Assembly: GCA_905250115.1 (NCBI GenBank)
Contig: CAJNOI010000184.1
Location: 1-64,000 of the forward strand
DNA length: 64,000 nucleotides
Direction: 5' to 3'
Source: Adineta steineri
Lineage: Eukaryota > Rotifera > Eurotatoria > Adinetida > Adinetidae
The notes beneath the pieces were generated by a model. That model was not told where the DNA came from. It saw only the letters and a program-made list of their open reading frames with translations, and did not search any database. This document shows positions 11,674 to 23,686 of this stretch, one piece after another; position 1 is the first letter of the stretch, and each line of letters begins with the position of its first letter. The position numbers were made by a program, and so were the translations under genes.

Positions 11674-12216
11674 TTACATTTGTGTTGAAATAAATCCATC
11701 ATTATTATATACATGTTGTTCTTGTCGTTGATCATATGGTAATTCATCATAAGATGGTAATTTATTACTATCATGTTCTATATTAGCTATAGCTTCAGCA
11801 TATTCTGGTGGTAAATCTGGTTTAAATTGATGCTGTTCAATAGTAGATACATTCGATCGAGTAGGAGGTAAATGATGATCAGAAATTGAATTATTTCGAG
11901 ATCGAGATTTACACAACATTAAACATACACGAAAAATACCAAGACAAAGTGCAATACCTGCTAATATTAAAGCAGCACGTTTTAAATTTTCACTAAATTC
12001 ATCAAAATCAGCTAAAGAACTAGATTTTGTTGTCGAACGTTGTCGAGATGTTGTCCTTGATGATACACTTTGATAATAGGTAGATGATGAATTTTGTGGC
12101 ATAAAAGTACAATTTTGATGTAAAACATTACATCGAATACTTAGTAGAGTTTCTTTAATAGGGATAGATGTTGTTTGTGTGACAAAAATGAGAAATAAAT
12201 AGAATAATAAATGCAT
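11674..12216 (-). CDS. Single-pass type I membrane protein with a cytoplasmic PPxY motif (180 aa)
   Basis: A single exon. The start at 12216 gives a hydrophobic signal peptide (residues 1-17). A short Ser/Thr-rich ectodomain follows, with two N-glycosylation sequons (N35-C-T, N42-S-S) and two cysteines. A transmembrane helix occupies about residues 81-101, followed by a basic stop-transfer segment (CKSRSR). The tail contains PPEY (136-139) and a related LPSY (153-156). PPxY motifs bind WW domains, for example of Nedd4-type ubiquitin ligases, so an adaptor or trafficking role is plausible (inference). No family name can be given. It lies downstream of, and on the same strand as, the phosphatase gene. 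Confidence 0.65.
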   Translation of the reverse strand: MHLLFYLFLIFVTQTTSIPIKETLLSIRCNVLHQNCTFMPQNSSSTYYQSVSSRTTSRQRSTTKSSSLADFDEFSENLKRAALILAGIALCLGIFRVCLMLCKSRSRNNSISDHHLPPTRSNVSTIEQHQFKPDLPPEYAEAIANIEHDSNKLPSYDELPYDQRQEQHVYNNDGFISTQM

Positions 12217-12608
12217 GATAATAAATGCGTCTGGTTGATATTCGAAATTTGAAGTCTTTTTTATCCTTTGTCTACTCTTCTTTTATTCGAACTAAATAAA
12301 GAGTAACTTTTTTTTTCATGTGTGTCACTATACTGATGACAATTCGATATCATAAAGGTATCTTATATTGACATAAACTTGATAAAAAATGCGAGAATAG
12401 AAACAACAACAACTCCAAAATGAGTAACATACGAAAAAAAAGAAAGAGGAGAAGAAAGAAAAGAATAAGACAAAAAACGAGAATATTCGATGAATATTCC
12501 TATTTGCGAACTTTTAGTCCTTTCGATTTTATTTATGTTATCTATCAAAAATGATTACAATCCTTAATTTATTAGTGCATAGAATCTTTTTTTCGAAAAT
12601 TTCAATGA
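12217..12608. other. Short spacer between two minus-strand genes
   Basis: AT-rich. It should hold the 3' end of the phosphatase transcript and the promoter of the membrane-protein gene. Nothing else was seen. Confidence 0.4.
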
Positions 12609-14029
12609 TTATTTCGTTCCCATTGTCCTCGAACTATTAGTTTTGACCTTAGAACTTTGATAACGTTTTGTTGTTGAAGGTATGATAAGTGCTTTTTCTG
12701 TTTGTTGATCAACGATGTTAGATGTTAATAGTTTTTCCTCATTAGTAGGTATAATTCGTTTTAATTTTTGTTCTTGATTATTATCGATTATTTGTTCAGC
12801 GACTATATAATAGGATAATATTTATATACATTATATATATATAATAATCGAAAAGAAAAATGAACAATAAAAGAAAAAAAATACTCGAATGTGTATTTAA
12901 TTCATCATTTGATGATTGCTGTTGTTGTTGGGATAACGTATTTTCATTGATCATTCGCTCGTAGACACGCTCGTTGTCGTCACACATGTGCAGATCATCT
13001 TCCGTTCGTAGGGGACTGCCGAATTTTCTTTCGAGTTTTCTTTGCGTCTAAAAAATCGAAACATTATTAATTTAACTGTTTAAATTAATGGAAATATTGA
13101 AAAGGGTATATGCATGCTCAGATGAAGAGAAACACTAGAAAATTTACGTTGACCAATAAACTGGTTCAGCAATAAAAGCAGGTTCAAATTGTTGCCAATA
13201 AATATCTAATGAACTTTTGACAAAATGCACATCACCATTATCAAATGAATACGACTGATAACGTCGAGTTAAACGATACCAATTCTAACTCAAAACAATA
13301 ATAAAATATGACTATATTATTATACAAAATTAACATACTTTTTTAACATCATTGCTTTGATATCTTTTCAATTGTGATAAAAATCCAGGATTTGGATGAA
13401 TAAAACCTCTAGCACCTTTAACAATTTGAATAGCTTTGTCTACATCATAATCACCAATAGTCATTAAATATGCTAACACAACTGTTGCACTTCTCGATAT
13501 GCCTGCGTAACTATAGACAAAAATAAATTTATACGGATTTTCGAACGTTTTCTTTTACCAGTGAACAAGAATATTTTCATGTTCAGTTCTTGCTTGATGA
13601 ATAAATTCAATACATTTTTCAAAATATTGTGCCAAATCTTGTTCTTGTGCATCAGCCGCTTGAATATTTAATAAATGTGTAGGTTTATATTCTTTATCGA
13701 CGATTATATCTGGTACATCAATAATACATAAAACACGTTTTATTTGATTTTTTGTCATCAATGTACTATTTGTTCGATCTTTCAATGCTCCCAGATAGAG
13801 ATGTGGCAATACAAGTGACATTTCACCGCCCATATTAGCTGCGCGTGCTTTAGTATCAATCTGGTGATGATAAAATAAAAATCATAAATACATAAAAATC
13901 GAAATAAGACAACTTTTTTTTGTGTATATATAAATATTTATTTTTTATGTTTGTTACTAAGGAAATATTAAGTTATATTGACATTTAAATAAATACCTTT
14001 CGATCCAGATAACGTTGAGAAAACGGCAT
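12609..14029 (-). CDS. Dual-specificity phosphatase of the DUSP15/DUSP22 type
   Basis: Exons read on minus: an optional 13997-14029, then 13559-13860, a central exon from about 13508 down to 13340, another from about 13286 to 13152, one near 13037-12885, and a last one from about 12806 to the TAA at 12609. The catalytic loop HCYAGISRSAT (HCxxxxxR) is rebuilt across the intron at 13509-13558. The family signature LPHLYLGALKD is also present. Such enzymes remove phosphate from Tyr and Ser/Thr. MGGEMS at 13833 fits an N-myristoylation site (MGxxxS), as in DUSP15/22, and is a likely start. An upstream in-frame ATG (14029) would add 20 residues and hide that glycine. The C-terminal extension is Gln/Ser-rich; exon borders there are less certain. 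Confidence 0.8.
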
Positions 14030-15040
14030 CGGTCGTCTTCGTCGTCGTTGCAGAATATTGACGAGAAAAACAAGAAAATAACACAGCGAGTGCCTAAACT
14101 GTATTAGTACATATTCTAGAGAAAAACAATGTTGCCTCGATCTTTTTCTTCATTTGCGTATGCCGAAAGCAATAACTGATATATCAACCGAATAAAAAAG
14201 ACGCAAACCATTATTAGTTTTTCTTTTATTTTCATAATCTCCTTTGTGCATTAGACCATATTGTCTATCGTTTTCCTTCTAATATCTACATTTATATTCA
14301 CATTATCAAAAAGTCTATACATAACATATTGTATGATAAATTATTTGTTTTCGTAATATTCTTCTGTATATATGTATAATTGATGAGAAAAGATTAATTT
14401 AATAGTAAAAGGAAAAAAAAACTTTGATTTTGTTTCTATCATCATTTGTTTTTTTTTCTCTTTTGAATCTTTCGTATATATGTAAAAAGTAGACAAACAA
14501 ATTACACTTAGTTTACAAGAAGATTGATGTTTGACTTTTTGGTTTTTTTTTTTATATGTCTTTTTTTTCTTTTTTTTCTGCCGTTTGTATGTATGATCGT
14601 CGTTGTAGAACAACAAAAAAAAGAAGAAAAGTAGAATAGAAAAGAAGGAAAGAGCGATAAAGAAATGAAAGAGATAGAAAAAGAAAAAGAAAGAAAAGAG
14701 GAAGATATAAGTAATCGGTCTATGCCATTGCCCATTAGTCAACAATCTACACATACACACACACATATATATATATACGCAACAATCGAGATCCGAGACT
14801 ATTCTCACAGAGTATCGCACAAAAGGCACATTGATAAACACATACATCACACACAGCTTTCAGACCCTGAGATATGCAAGAAGAAAAGAGAACGAGAGAT
14901 GATTGACTAGTGAATTGTGGCCGGGTCGTCTGCTGTTGTTTTTTTGAGAGGAGAAACAAGAAAGACTTTTATCGACTCGTTAATATACGTGTGTGTATCT
15001 ATGTGTGTGGATGTGCATTGAAGGAAGAGCCATTGTTTGA
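14030..15040. other. Low-complexity spacer between two minus-strand genes
   Basis: Homopolymer A/T runs, a (CA)n-(TA)n microsatellite near 14751-14776, and purine-rich stretches. Open frames here are low-complexity shadows without domain content. It should hold the 3' UTR of the R3H-SUZ gene and the promoter of the phosphatase. Confidence 0.5.
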
Positions 15041-18000
15041 TCACTCTATATATAAAATAGAATAATTTATTTAAAAAAAAAAAGAATATATAATCGAATA
15101 AATTTTTACCTTGTGCTGGACCGGCCAGCGACATATTATCGGAATTAGTTTGTGGTGGTTGTTGCTGCTGTTGTGTTGATACTAAAGATTTCGGATCATT
15201 CTCGATTGATGTTATTTGTTTATCAGTGTTTGATATATTTAATGGACGGGTGTGACGATATTGTTGATTTGATGTTGAATAAACAGCCATACGAGGTGTT
15301 GCTGCTGAGCCATTTGGTGATTGAACTAATGGTCGTCCCATAAAATTTCTTTGTTGTTGATTATTCATTGTTGAACCATTCGGATGAGAATAACGTGTTT
15401 GTTGATTATTGATTAAACGTGTTTGATACTCATCATGTTGGCCTTGTAAATTCAATGTTGATAAATGATTTGTTGCATATTGTACGGATGTTCCATTATT
15501 ATTCACATTAGATTTTCCTGCAGTTGTTGAACCATAAGTATTATATGGTATACTATTATCATATGTTGGATAAGTTTGAACACCACCTGCACTTTGCGGA
15601 GGAGGAATCATATAAGATTGTGTTGGAATAGTGCCTATTTTAATTTTATAAAATAATAAAATTTAATTTTAAATATTTTACCTGGTTGAACAAATGTTGT
15701 TTGTTGTTGTGGCGGAGGTGCTTGGTAAGTTGCTTGAGCAAATTGATGTGAAACATTACCTGTTTGTCCTGTAGGATATATTCTTACGAAAGGTGGTGGT
15801 TGTAGTGCAGAATTTGACTGAGAAGGTGGGACTTGTTGTTGTTGTTGCGAGGGCTGTTGTTGAGAGATTTGATGGTGATGATAAGATTGATTTTGAGAAA
15901 ACTGGTGATGATGTGAATTATTACTGTCAACAATTGAAGGAGGTGGTCCTGTTGGTGGACCAGATGGTATAGATAATGTATCTGGTCGATAAAGCTATTT
16001 AAACAAAAAAAGAAATATAATAATTATCTGTACGGTTAATAAATGAAGAAAAAAAATATTTTTAAATATTTACCTGAACATATTGACCATCAGGTGTTAA
16101 TGGGTAAGGATTTGCTGTTTGTGGTTGAGGTTGCTGTTGTTGTTGTTGTTGCTGTAAAGCATGAGCAGGAAATATATATTGTATTTGTCCAGTTGGTTGT
16201 TGATGAACTAATATAGGCATTGGAATACCAGCTCCATGTTGTGATGGCACTTGATTTGGACCAGCTGTTGCTGATGTAGTTGGTTGTTGAGGATGTAATG
16301 ATTGTGTCTGTTGTTGTTGTTGATGAATAAAATTCGATGCTGATGGAGGTATCATAGGGACATAATTATACATATGTGCTCCACCCGCTTGTTGTTTATA
16401 ATCATAATCAACAATTTGTGGTTGTGATTGAGTATAAAAAGAAGTACTAGTTGGTGTACGTAATGATCCTGTACCAGGATTTGATGCTATCATTGAGGCA
16501 TAGATTGGTTGTTGTGCTATGTTAAGATTCGCTGATGGTGGTTGTTGTGTTGAATAAATAGATGGAGTTCTAGTTGTCGAAGTATTGAGCATATGACTAG
16601 GTATATCTATTGTTTTTCCAGTTGAATACTGTTGCATATGATTGTTAGTTGTTTGTTGTGAATGTTGATATGTATAAGAACGATGTTGATGTGAACTGTT
16701 CTGATGTTGTTGTTGTTGCTGTTGTTGTTTTCGATAAGATGGTCGAATAAAACCTGAATGTTGTTTTTGATTAAGTTTCATATTTTTATTTGTTATTGCT
16801 GTATTTGATGATTCACTAGTGTCATTAAATATTCTAGCACGTGTTTCAGCATAATTATTTACACGTTCGGAATATGGTTTTGATAATGGTTGAGTTTTTG
16901 TTGTTGATGATATCTGTTGATTAATATATTCATCATGAAGACCATTCCGTTGAGAATGATCATGATTAAAATTTTTTTCATGTCGACGTAAAATACGACG
17001 TGTTGGAATTTCAGTTTGATTTGTTAATGTGATTGGATTTTCTGTTGTTGTCGTTGTTGAAGCACCACTTATTATATCGGTTGATTCATCTTCTGGAATG
17101 CATTTTTGAAATGAAAAGTTAGGGCTAAAAGAAAAATTGAATATTGTTGATAAATAAATGAAATATTTTTACATTCGAGTATTTGGTGTTTTAGTGACAA
17201 CAACAGCTTGTCCATTTTTATCAACATTATGATCAAGACCAAAAAATGCTGCAACACGATGAACAATCATTCGTTCATCTATAAACAAAAATGAAATAAA
17301 ATATGAATTGAAAAGAAAAGCGAAATTTTTCGTACATGAATTCATCGCTTGAAATTGATGTGATATTTGTTCATCATCTTGAATAAATTGTTGAAGAAGT
17401 GTTTCAAGTTGTAAAAGTAATGTTCGATCTTTTGGATTATTACGTAATGTTGTTGCTATAAAAGATTCTGTATCAACACCTGAAAAATCTTTATATGGAT
17501 CAGTTGGATTATTATTATTGGTAGATGTATTTGTATTATTAATAGTTGATTCATTATTTATAGGTACTTCAGTTTCATTATTTGACGATGTTGATGAAGA
17601 GCCAACTGTTGTGATCTCAGTTGCAATCGTATTATTATTATCATTATTATTTCCATCATCATCACCACCGGATGAAAGACGACGATCATCGCTATCACCG
17701 ATCTAATAAATAAAAAATACATGATACAATGCTTAAAGTAGAATAGTCTTAAGTCGATGAACCAATTTTTGTTGACGATAGTTTCTCTTTAATATAAATG
17801 TTTATTATGAACGATGATCAAGCACATTTTTATAGTCAATCAGTATACTTGACATAAGACAGATTTTACTATATACAATATTTCTTCACTCATTAACAGA
17901 ACATTTTCATCAATTAAGAAAACTTTTTTTATGACATGTCACTTTCTTTTTCAAGCAGATTGATTTATATGCAAAAAACTTACACTTTCAGATTTCTCAT

Positions 18001-18211
18001 CTGTTCCATCCTCAGTAACATCACACTGTTCAGACGGTAAAATAATACCTACAAAAAAATAAACAAATGAATAATATGTCTCTTAATTTCCTCAATAACT
18101 ATTTTCCCAACCATCATCAACATTAGCCGTTGTATTATTATTTTTATCAGGTTTTGTTAATTGTACTGCCATTGATGTTGGCACACAACATGAATCAACA
18201 ATTTCAGCCAT
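15041..18211 (-). CDS. R3H-SUZ domain RNA-binding protein (R3HDM1/R3HDM2/ARPP21/encore type), 847 aa
   Basis: Eight exons on minus: 18100-18211, 17984-18048, 17336-17702, 17173-17278, 16074-17124, 15682-15994, 15110-15634 and 15041-15045. The last coding exon supplies only five bases. The R3H domain (about residues 148-217) is clear: LLLQLETLLQQFIQD, then YERMIVHRVAAFFGLDHNVD and VVTKTPNTRIP. A SUZ-like segment follows with RRILRRHEKN and ends AETRARIF, the usual SUZ close. These domains bind single-stranded RNA/DNA, and the proteins act in cytoplasmic mRNA control. The rest, more than 500 residues, is Gln/Pro/Ser/His-rich and probably disordered. The N terminus is acidic with Asn/Ser runs. 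The tiny last exon is an inference from splice sites. Confidence 0.87.
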
Positions 18212-19011
18212 TCGCAAAAGGGAGCAAAAAACAAAATTCTTGGGTTTTTTTATATAAATATTATTATTTTAAAGTATAATTTATGCAAGCACCATCAACA
18301 CGGCGACGTATGGAAGAGATACAAAAAAGATGATCACATGAAATAAACTTGTAACTAAACAGAACAAAAATGTTAAAGTTCATGGATTTTTTTTTCTTGT
18401 TTGAAATCTACCTGTATGTTTCGATATACTTGACTTGAAAAAAAAATACTTAATAAAATGTACAAAACAACAGTATCGTATAGAAAAAAGAAAGAAAAAC
18501 TGGGAGAAATATCTTTTTTTTTGTTGATGAACTGATTTTGTGTTTAAGAATGAAGTAGAGAGACGAAGCAAACAAACAAATCGGAGAAAGAACGTTAAAA
18601 AAAAACAATATGTCAACAAATTAAAAAATAAACAATTTTTATTTATTGGTCTAGTTGAAATATAATTTTCTTGAAATTTTTTAAGAAAAATTATTTTGAA
18701 AATTTTATTTAGTTTTTCAATGATTTTAATAATATACGTCGCTAATAGTTTATTTTTGACGAAAATTAAATATTAGAAGAAATTATTTATTGATTAGATT
18801 TCGAATTAATTCAATAAATTTGTTTTTTTAAAGAAAAAAAATTATTTTTCATATTTTAATATTATTCTAGAGGTCAGTATTAATGATCAATGGTTTTTCG
18901 ATTTAAACCAATAGGAAATCGTTTTGGACGATTGCATCAGAATTTAGTATATATATATTTATTACGAATTGACAAGGAAGAAACTATTTTATTAATAAAG
19001 ACTAACAAACA
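18212..19011. other. Divergent intergenic region between the R3H-SUZ gene and EIF2S2
   Basis: About 800 bp, AT-rich, no open frame of interest. It lies between two genes transcribed away from each other and so carries both promoters. A (TA)n run sits about 60 bp before the EIF2S2 ATG. Confidence 0.5.
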
Positions 19012-20331
19012 ATGGCCGATGGAGGTGATGCACCTGATGATGTAAGTTTCAATTTTATTGTTATAATAATTAAATGGGATTTATTCTTGATTTCTAGTCA
19101 ATATTCGATTTGAGTAAAAAGAAGAAGAAGAAGAAACCAAGAGATGATGCGACTGCTGAAAAAGAAGATGATGAAAATGTTCCAAATGAACAATCAACAA
19201 CATCGACAAAAGAAAGAAAAAGTAAAAATGTCGCTTTTGCAACAGAATCGTCTGAAGTAAATAAAAAATTTGAATATATTATTCATTTTAATCAATAAAT
19301 ATATTTTGTTTAGAATCAAGAAAATATAAATACTGAGCAAGCAGCAGGAGGTGCTGCTGGTGAAGATGATGATGAGGATGATGTTCTTGCAACTCGTAAA
19401 AAGAAGAAGAAGAAAGCCCGTGATGCAGCCGGAACGGCTGGTGATACTGATATTCAAGTAAATAAAACACAGGAAATTTCAGAATAATTATAAAAACAAA
19501 TTATTTTTCTAGAAAGAAACTACAGCAGGTGCAACTGGTGATGAAACCACTAGTGATGCAACATCTGTGCAAGGAGAATACACTTATGATGATGTAAGTT
19601 CAATTAAAAATTTGTTACAAGGTTATTGATTGAGATTAGATAAGTCTCTAGTACTATTTTCTCAGATATGTCTATATATAATCTATATGATTTTGTTTTA
19701 GCTATTATCTCGAGTATTTAATATCATCCGTGAAAAGAACCCCAATGTAATTGAAGGTGAAAAAATCAAATTAACTCTAAAACCACCACAAGTAGCACGT
19801 ATTGGTACTAAACGTACATCATTTTCCAATTTTGGTGAGATCTGTAAATCGTAAGTTATATATTTCTATTAAAGAATTTGACAATAAACGAAAATATAAC
19901 TTTTAGCCTTAAACGTCAAGAAAAACATTTACATCAATATTTACTTGCTGAATTGGGTACAAAGTATGTTACATTGAACATTTGTTTGTTTTTTTCATCA
20001 TAATTTATCTCTTGTAGTGGTTCCATTGATGCTAATAATGCATTGATTATCAAAGGCCGTTTTCAACAGAAACAAATTGAAAGTGTACTTCGATCATATA
20101 TCAGTAAACAAAAATTTATTGAAATATATTTTTGCACTATGTTTATATTTTCTAGAGGAATATGTTATTTGTAAAACATGTCGTTCACCTGATACATTAT
20201 TACAAAAAGAAGAACGTTTATCCGTACTTTTATGTAATAATTGTCGTTCACGTTATTTTGTTTCTGGTATCAAGACTGGTTTTCAAGCTCAAGTTGGAAA
20301 ACGTGCTGCAACACGTGCGAAAGCTACATAA
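19012..20331 (+). CDS. EIF2S2: Eukaryotic translation initiation factor 2 subunit beta (8 exons, 293 aa)
   Basis: Exons: 19012-19041, 19098-19256, 19314-19457, 19513-19593, 19702-19850, 19907-19963, 20018-20103, 20156-20331. eIF2 beta joins alpha and gamma to deliver Met-tRNAi to the 40S subunit and binds eIF5 and eIF2B through lysine boxes. Two lysine boxes are visible in the N-terminal half ([12 protein letters not shown] and [10 protein letters not shown]); vertebrates have three. The core domain follows ([17 protein letters not shown] onward). The C-terminal C4 zinc ribbon has Cys241, Cys244, Cys262 and Cys265 (CKTC, CNNC). At 293 residues it is somewhat shorter than the human protein, mostly in the N terminus. 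ABHD11 follows on the same strand after only 149 bp. Confidence 0.96.
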
Positions 20332-20461
20332 ACCATCATTATCTTTTTCTTTTTTCTCTCTGGTTATTTTTCTTTCTTTTTCTGTGGTCTTGGATTTGAT
20401 GAGTTTACTTTTTATTTAAATAAAAGCAAAGCATGAAGAAAAATTTCAAAATAAACAAATA

Positions 20462-20480
20462 TTTTCTATTCTGATTGCAG
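20462..20480 (+). promoter_or_regulatory. Splice acceptor directly before the ABHD11 ATG (possible trans-splice site)
   Basis: A pyrimidine-rich tract ending TTCTGATTGCAG is followed immediately by the ATG at 20481. The preceding EIF2S2 stop is 149 bp away and an AATAAA-like signal lies near 20417. Bdelloids are reported to use spliced-leader trans-splicing, so this could be a leader acceptor. Confidence 0.45.
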
Positions 20481-21808
20481 ATGAATAGATATTCAAAAAT
20501 TCTTTCGTCTTTCATTTCTTATAATGCTAAAAATCAAATCATTCTAGCTAGATATCAACATACATCGTAGGTGTAACTCAGTTAAATTATTTTTTATTTA
20601 TTGAATTATTTAGAATACCAAAACCAGTCACATTAGTCGAAGATGTCTATAATCCATCAAATGGAACAGCTGATCCAGAGCGATGTTTGATCATCGCGTA
20701 TGTTTATTTAATTTTCTGTGTTTCATCCTAGTAACATAATTTTGATTGATGAATTATATGTTAGATTTAAAAACTATACCCTTCAGTTTATCTTTTAAGT
20801 TTCAATAATAATTCATATCGGTATTTAGACATGGTCTTTTTGGTTTTCGTACTAATTGGAGATCATTAGCAAAAGCTTTTAGTGATCGTGCAAATATAAA
20901 AGTTAGAAAAATACAAAAAATTAATCTTCCTTTTTACTCTTTGATTGTTTAGGTAGTCACAGTTGATATGCGCAATCATGGAGATTCTCCACATACAGCA
21001 TCTATGACATATTTTGATATGGCGTCGGATTTGATGCAAACAATTCGAAAACATAAAACACCAAAAACAATTTTAATGGGTCATAGTATGGGTGGTAAAG
21101 CGTCAATGCTTGTTGCTTTACAAGAAGTAATTATTTGTAAAAAAAATGTAGTTTTGTTTGTTTTTCTTGTTAGATATAGCCGGCACTTCTACGAAAATTA
21201 ATCGTTGTTGATATTGCACCAACCGTAAGTGCATCTTTAGGTGAAATTCCATTATATAATCGAATTTTACTGGATAATATCGATAAAATACAACACGAGA
21301 AAGATATAGTAGCGGCAAGACGTGCTATGGATAAAATATTACAAACATCAGTTGAATCATTAAAGGTTATTTTTCGATTATAAAGAACAAAAATGAACGT
21401 TTTTTGTTTTTGTATAGAATAAAAGTATTCGCGATTTTCTTCTAATGCTCATTGTTCATGATGAAGCGAGTGGTCAATTTGTTTGGCGAGCAAATTTAGA
21501 AGTTCTTGAAGAATATATGGACGATATTATGCATTTTCCCAAGGAATTTGATAATGCAACAACGAATGTTGAAACTTTATTTATTGGTGGAGGAAAATCA
21601 AATTATATAAAGTATTAACAAAAATATCTTTCGTAAAAGATTAATTTAATTTTAACTTTTATATTTTAGTGATGAAGCAATCCCTATCATGGAACGTTTA
21701 TTTCCTAAACATCGTCTAATTCGAATTCCAAATGCTGGTCATTGGGTACATTCAGAACGACCACAGGAGTTTTTAAAATGTGTTTTACCCGAATTAGAAA
21801 TAAAATAA
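20481..21808 (+). CDS. ABHD11: Alpha/beta hydrolase, ABHD11-like (7 exons, 311 aa)
   Basis: Exons: 20481-20566, 20614-20697, 20829-20901, 20953-21126, 21180-21365, 21418-21611, 21670-21808. The protein has the ABHD11 signature: oxyanion segment IIAHGLFGFRTNWRSLAKAF, then VVTVDMRNHGDSPH, nucleophile elbow GHSMGG (Ser126) and catalytic His290 in NAGHWVHSERP. In animals ABHD11 is a mitochondrial serine hydrolase linked to protection of 2-oxoglutarate dehydrogenase lipoylation. The first exon encodes a Ser/Arg/Gln-rich, acid-poor N terminus compatible with mitochondrial import (inference). It follows EIF2S2 head to tail with a trans-splice-like acceptor just before the ATG. Confidence 0.93.
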
Positions 21809-22310
21809 AATAATAGATTTACCAAAATAACGTAACTCTTTGCTTGTGCAATAACTACCTGAAATACGTGACATAAGAAAAGAAGAATTGCACAATCTCT
21901 AAATTTTTACAACTGAAATAGAGTTTCAATGTTGATAGAAAGAGACGAGCCGCAATCTGTGATTAAGATATAATATCATGTTATGAGCCTGAAGCATTAC
22001 ATTCGGTCCTTCACGGGACCACAATCATGGATTAATTCGACACTCGTCACCTTTTTTTTCCTTTTACTGAAAGTTAATATATAAAATAACGTTTTCATTA
22101 ATTATTTTATTTTTCCGTCATAAAACGAATTTAAATGCCATCATATCGACTAACATCACTGTATTATTATGCAATTATAATATATAAATGAATACATGCG
22201 TACTATTTACAATAAATTCATTACAATAAACAAAAAAAAACAACCAATAATAAACATCTGACATAGATTCATTTTTTTATATATCCATCACCTGAACAAA
22301 TAAAAATTGT
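21809..22310. other. Convergent intergenic region
   Basis: It contains the 3' flanks of ABHD11 (plus) and the glycosyltransferase (minus). AT-rich. A short stem, GGTCC-TTCAC-GGGACC, lies near 22007-22022; nothing else is notable. Confidence 0.45.
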
Positions 22311-23686
22311 TTAAATAGGAACATTAAATTTATGTTGTAATGCCAATAACATAAGACGTATTGAAGTTAGATATGATAAAAAACTACCGGTTAATAAAAG
22401 TATGAAAATCGATAAAAATGAAATACTTAAACCGAATAAAAGTATACTGAAATTAGTAAAAAAATATTTTGATGTTTTAGTTTTTTCTAATAGAAATTCT
22501 TTTTGATCAATTAATTGTTCATAAACAAATGGACAATATATTTGTGCTATACGAACAAATGGTGAGAAATTTTCAATAGGTAAATTCATTGTCATATGAT
22601 GAAAATAATGTATAGAATAAATACTTGAATTTTTTAATAGATCATAAATATCATTTGAAGATTTTGAATAATGAAAAAATGTTGGAATTTGCTAAAAAAT
22701 AAAGAAGAACAAAAATATTCAGAAGCAAAAATATATTTATTTACATGATAATTTATAGGATAGAAAACAAATGATGGTTGAATATCAATATCATGACATT
22801 TCTCTTTTGAATGTATATGTAAGATTTTATCATCACAAACACGTTTTAAAGCATCAGATAATGCTGATGGTCCAACACAATTCCAACATAAAGTATTAAA
22901 TTGTTTATTAACTAACATTAATTGTATATCCATTTGTATATCTAATACTAAATGTTGTTTTTCAAATGCTAATACAGCAACATTAACACCATCGATTGAT
23001 TCAAGTGCAACTGTATTAATAAATGAAGAAAATGTTTTCAATGGTATTACATCAAGATCAAAATAAATTCCACCATATTTATATAAAAGTGCTGTACGAA
23101 TAAAATCACTCATATGTGATATAGCAAAATAATGAATAAATTGTGTACGTTTAGTTTCATTCAATCGAGATAATGTTGTACCGGCATAAATATCATATTC
23201 ATTAAAATGAACAAAACGTATATTTGTATATGATCGTATACGATTAAATGCACCTTTTCTTAAATGAATATATTTACTACGCATAAATATAAATATAAGA
23301 CCATTTGGATGTAATCGTGCTGCTGATTCAATTGAACAAGCATGTCGTGATATAATATCTTCATTTTCAGATGTTTGTACAAAAAGTATTTTTAACTGAT
23401 TACTTAATAATTCAAATTCTCGTTGTAAAAAATTCTCAAGTAACATATGACTTTCATTTGTATGAAGTGTTTCATATGAATTATCATTAAAATCAACTGT
23501 AAATATATTAACAACACCATATAAACTTGCTTTTGATAATTGACTGACTGACACATAGATAATTAAAAATAAAACTATAATAGAATAATAAATGATATTA
23601 ATTTCAAGAATAGAGAAACACTTACGAATAAAAATAAACGACCATCTGAGACCATTGACAGTTCTAGATGAAAGGATAAATGACAT
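22311..23686 (-). CDS. Alpha-1,4-glycosyltransferase (A4GALT/A4GNT family) with an extra C-terminal membrane segment
   Basis: Three exons on minus: 23626-23686, 22745-23574 and 22691-22311, giving 423 residues. A 51-bp GT-AG intron (23575-23625) has no stop in frame, so an unspliced reading is possible, but splicing gives a cleaner N-terminal signal anchor (SFIFILLFLIIYVSVSQ). The lumenal domain contains DFIRTALLYKYGGIYFDLDV, where D193-L-D195 is the DXD nucleotide-sugar/Mn site, and later the WNCVGPSALSDALKRVC block. Members transfer Gal or GlcNAc in alpha-1,4 linkage in the Golgi. Unusually, the last exon adds a long hydrophobic stretch (FSILLFGLSISFLSIFILLL) near the C terminus; family members normally have only the N-terminal anchor. 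Confidence 0.85.

Noticed and set aside
14341-14910. Several overlapping frames of 70-170 codons
   Set aside because: They arise from poly-A/T and purine-rich low-complexity DNA, with repeated Phe/Lys/Ser runs and no domain.
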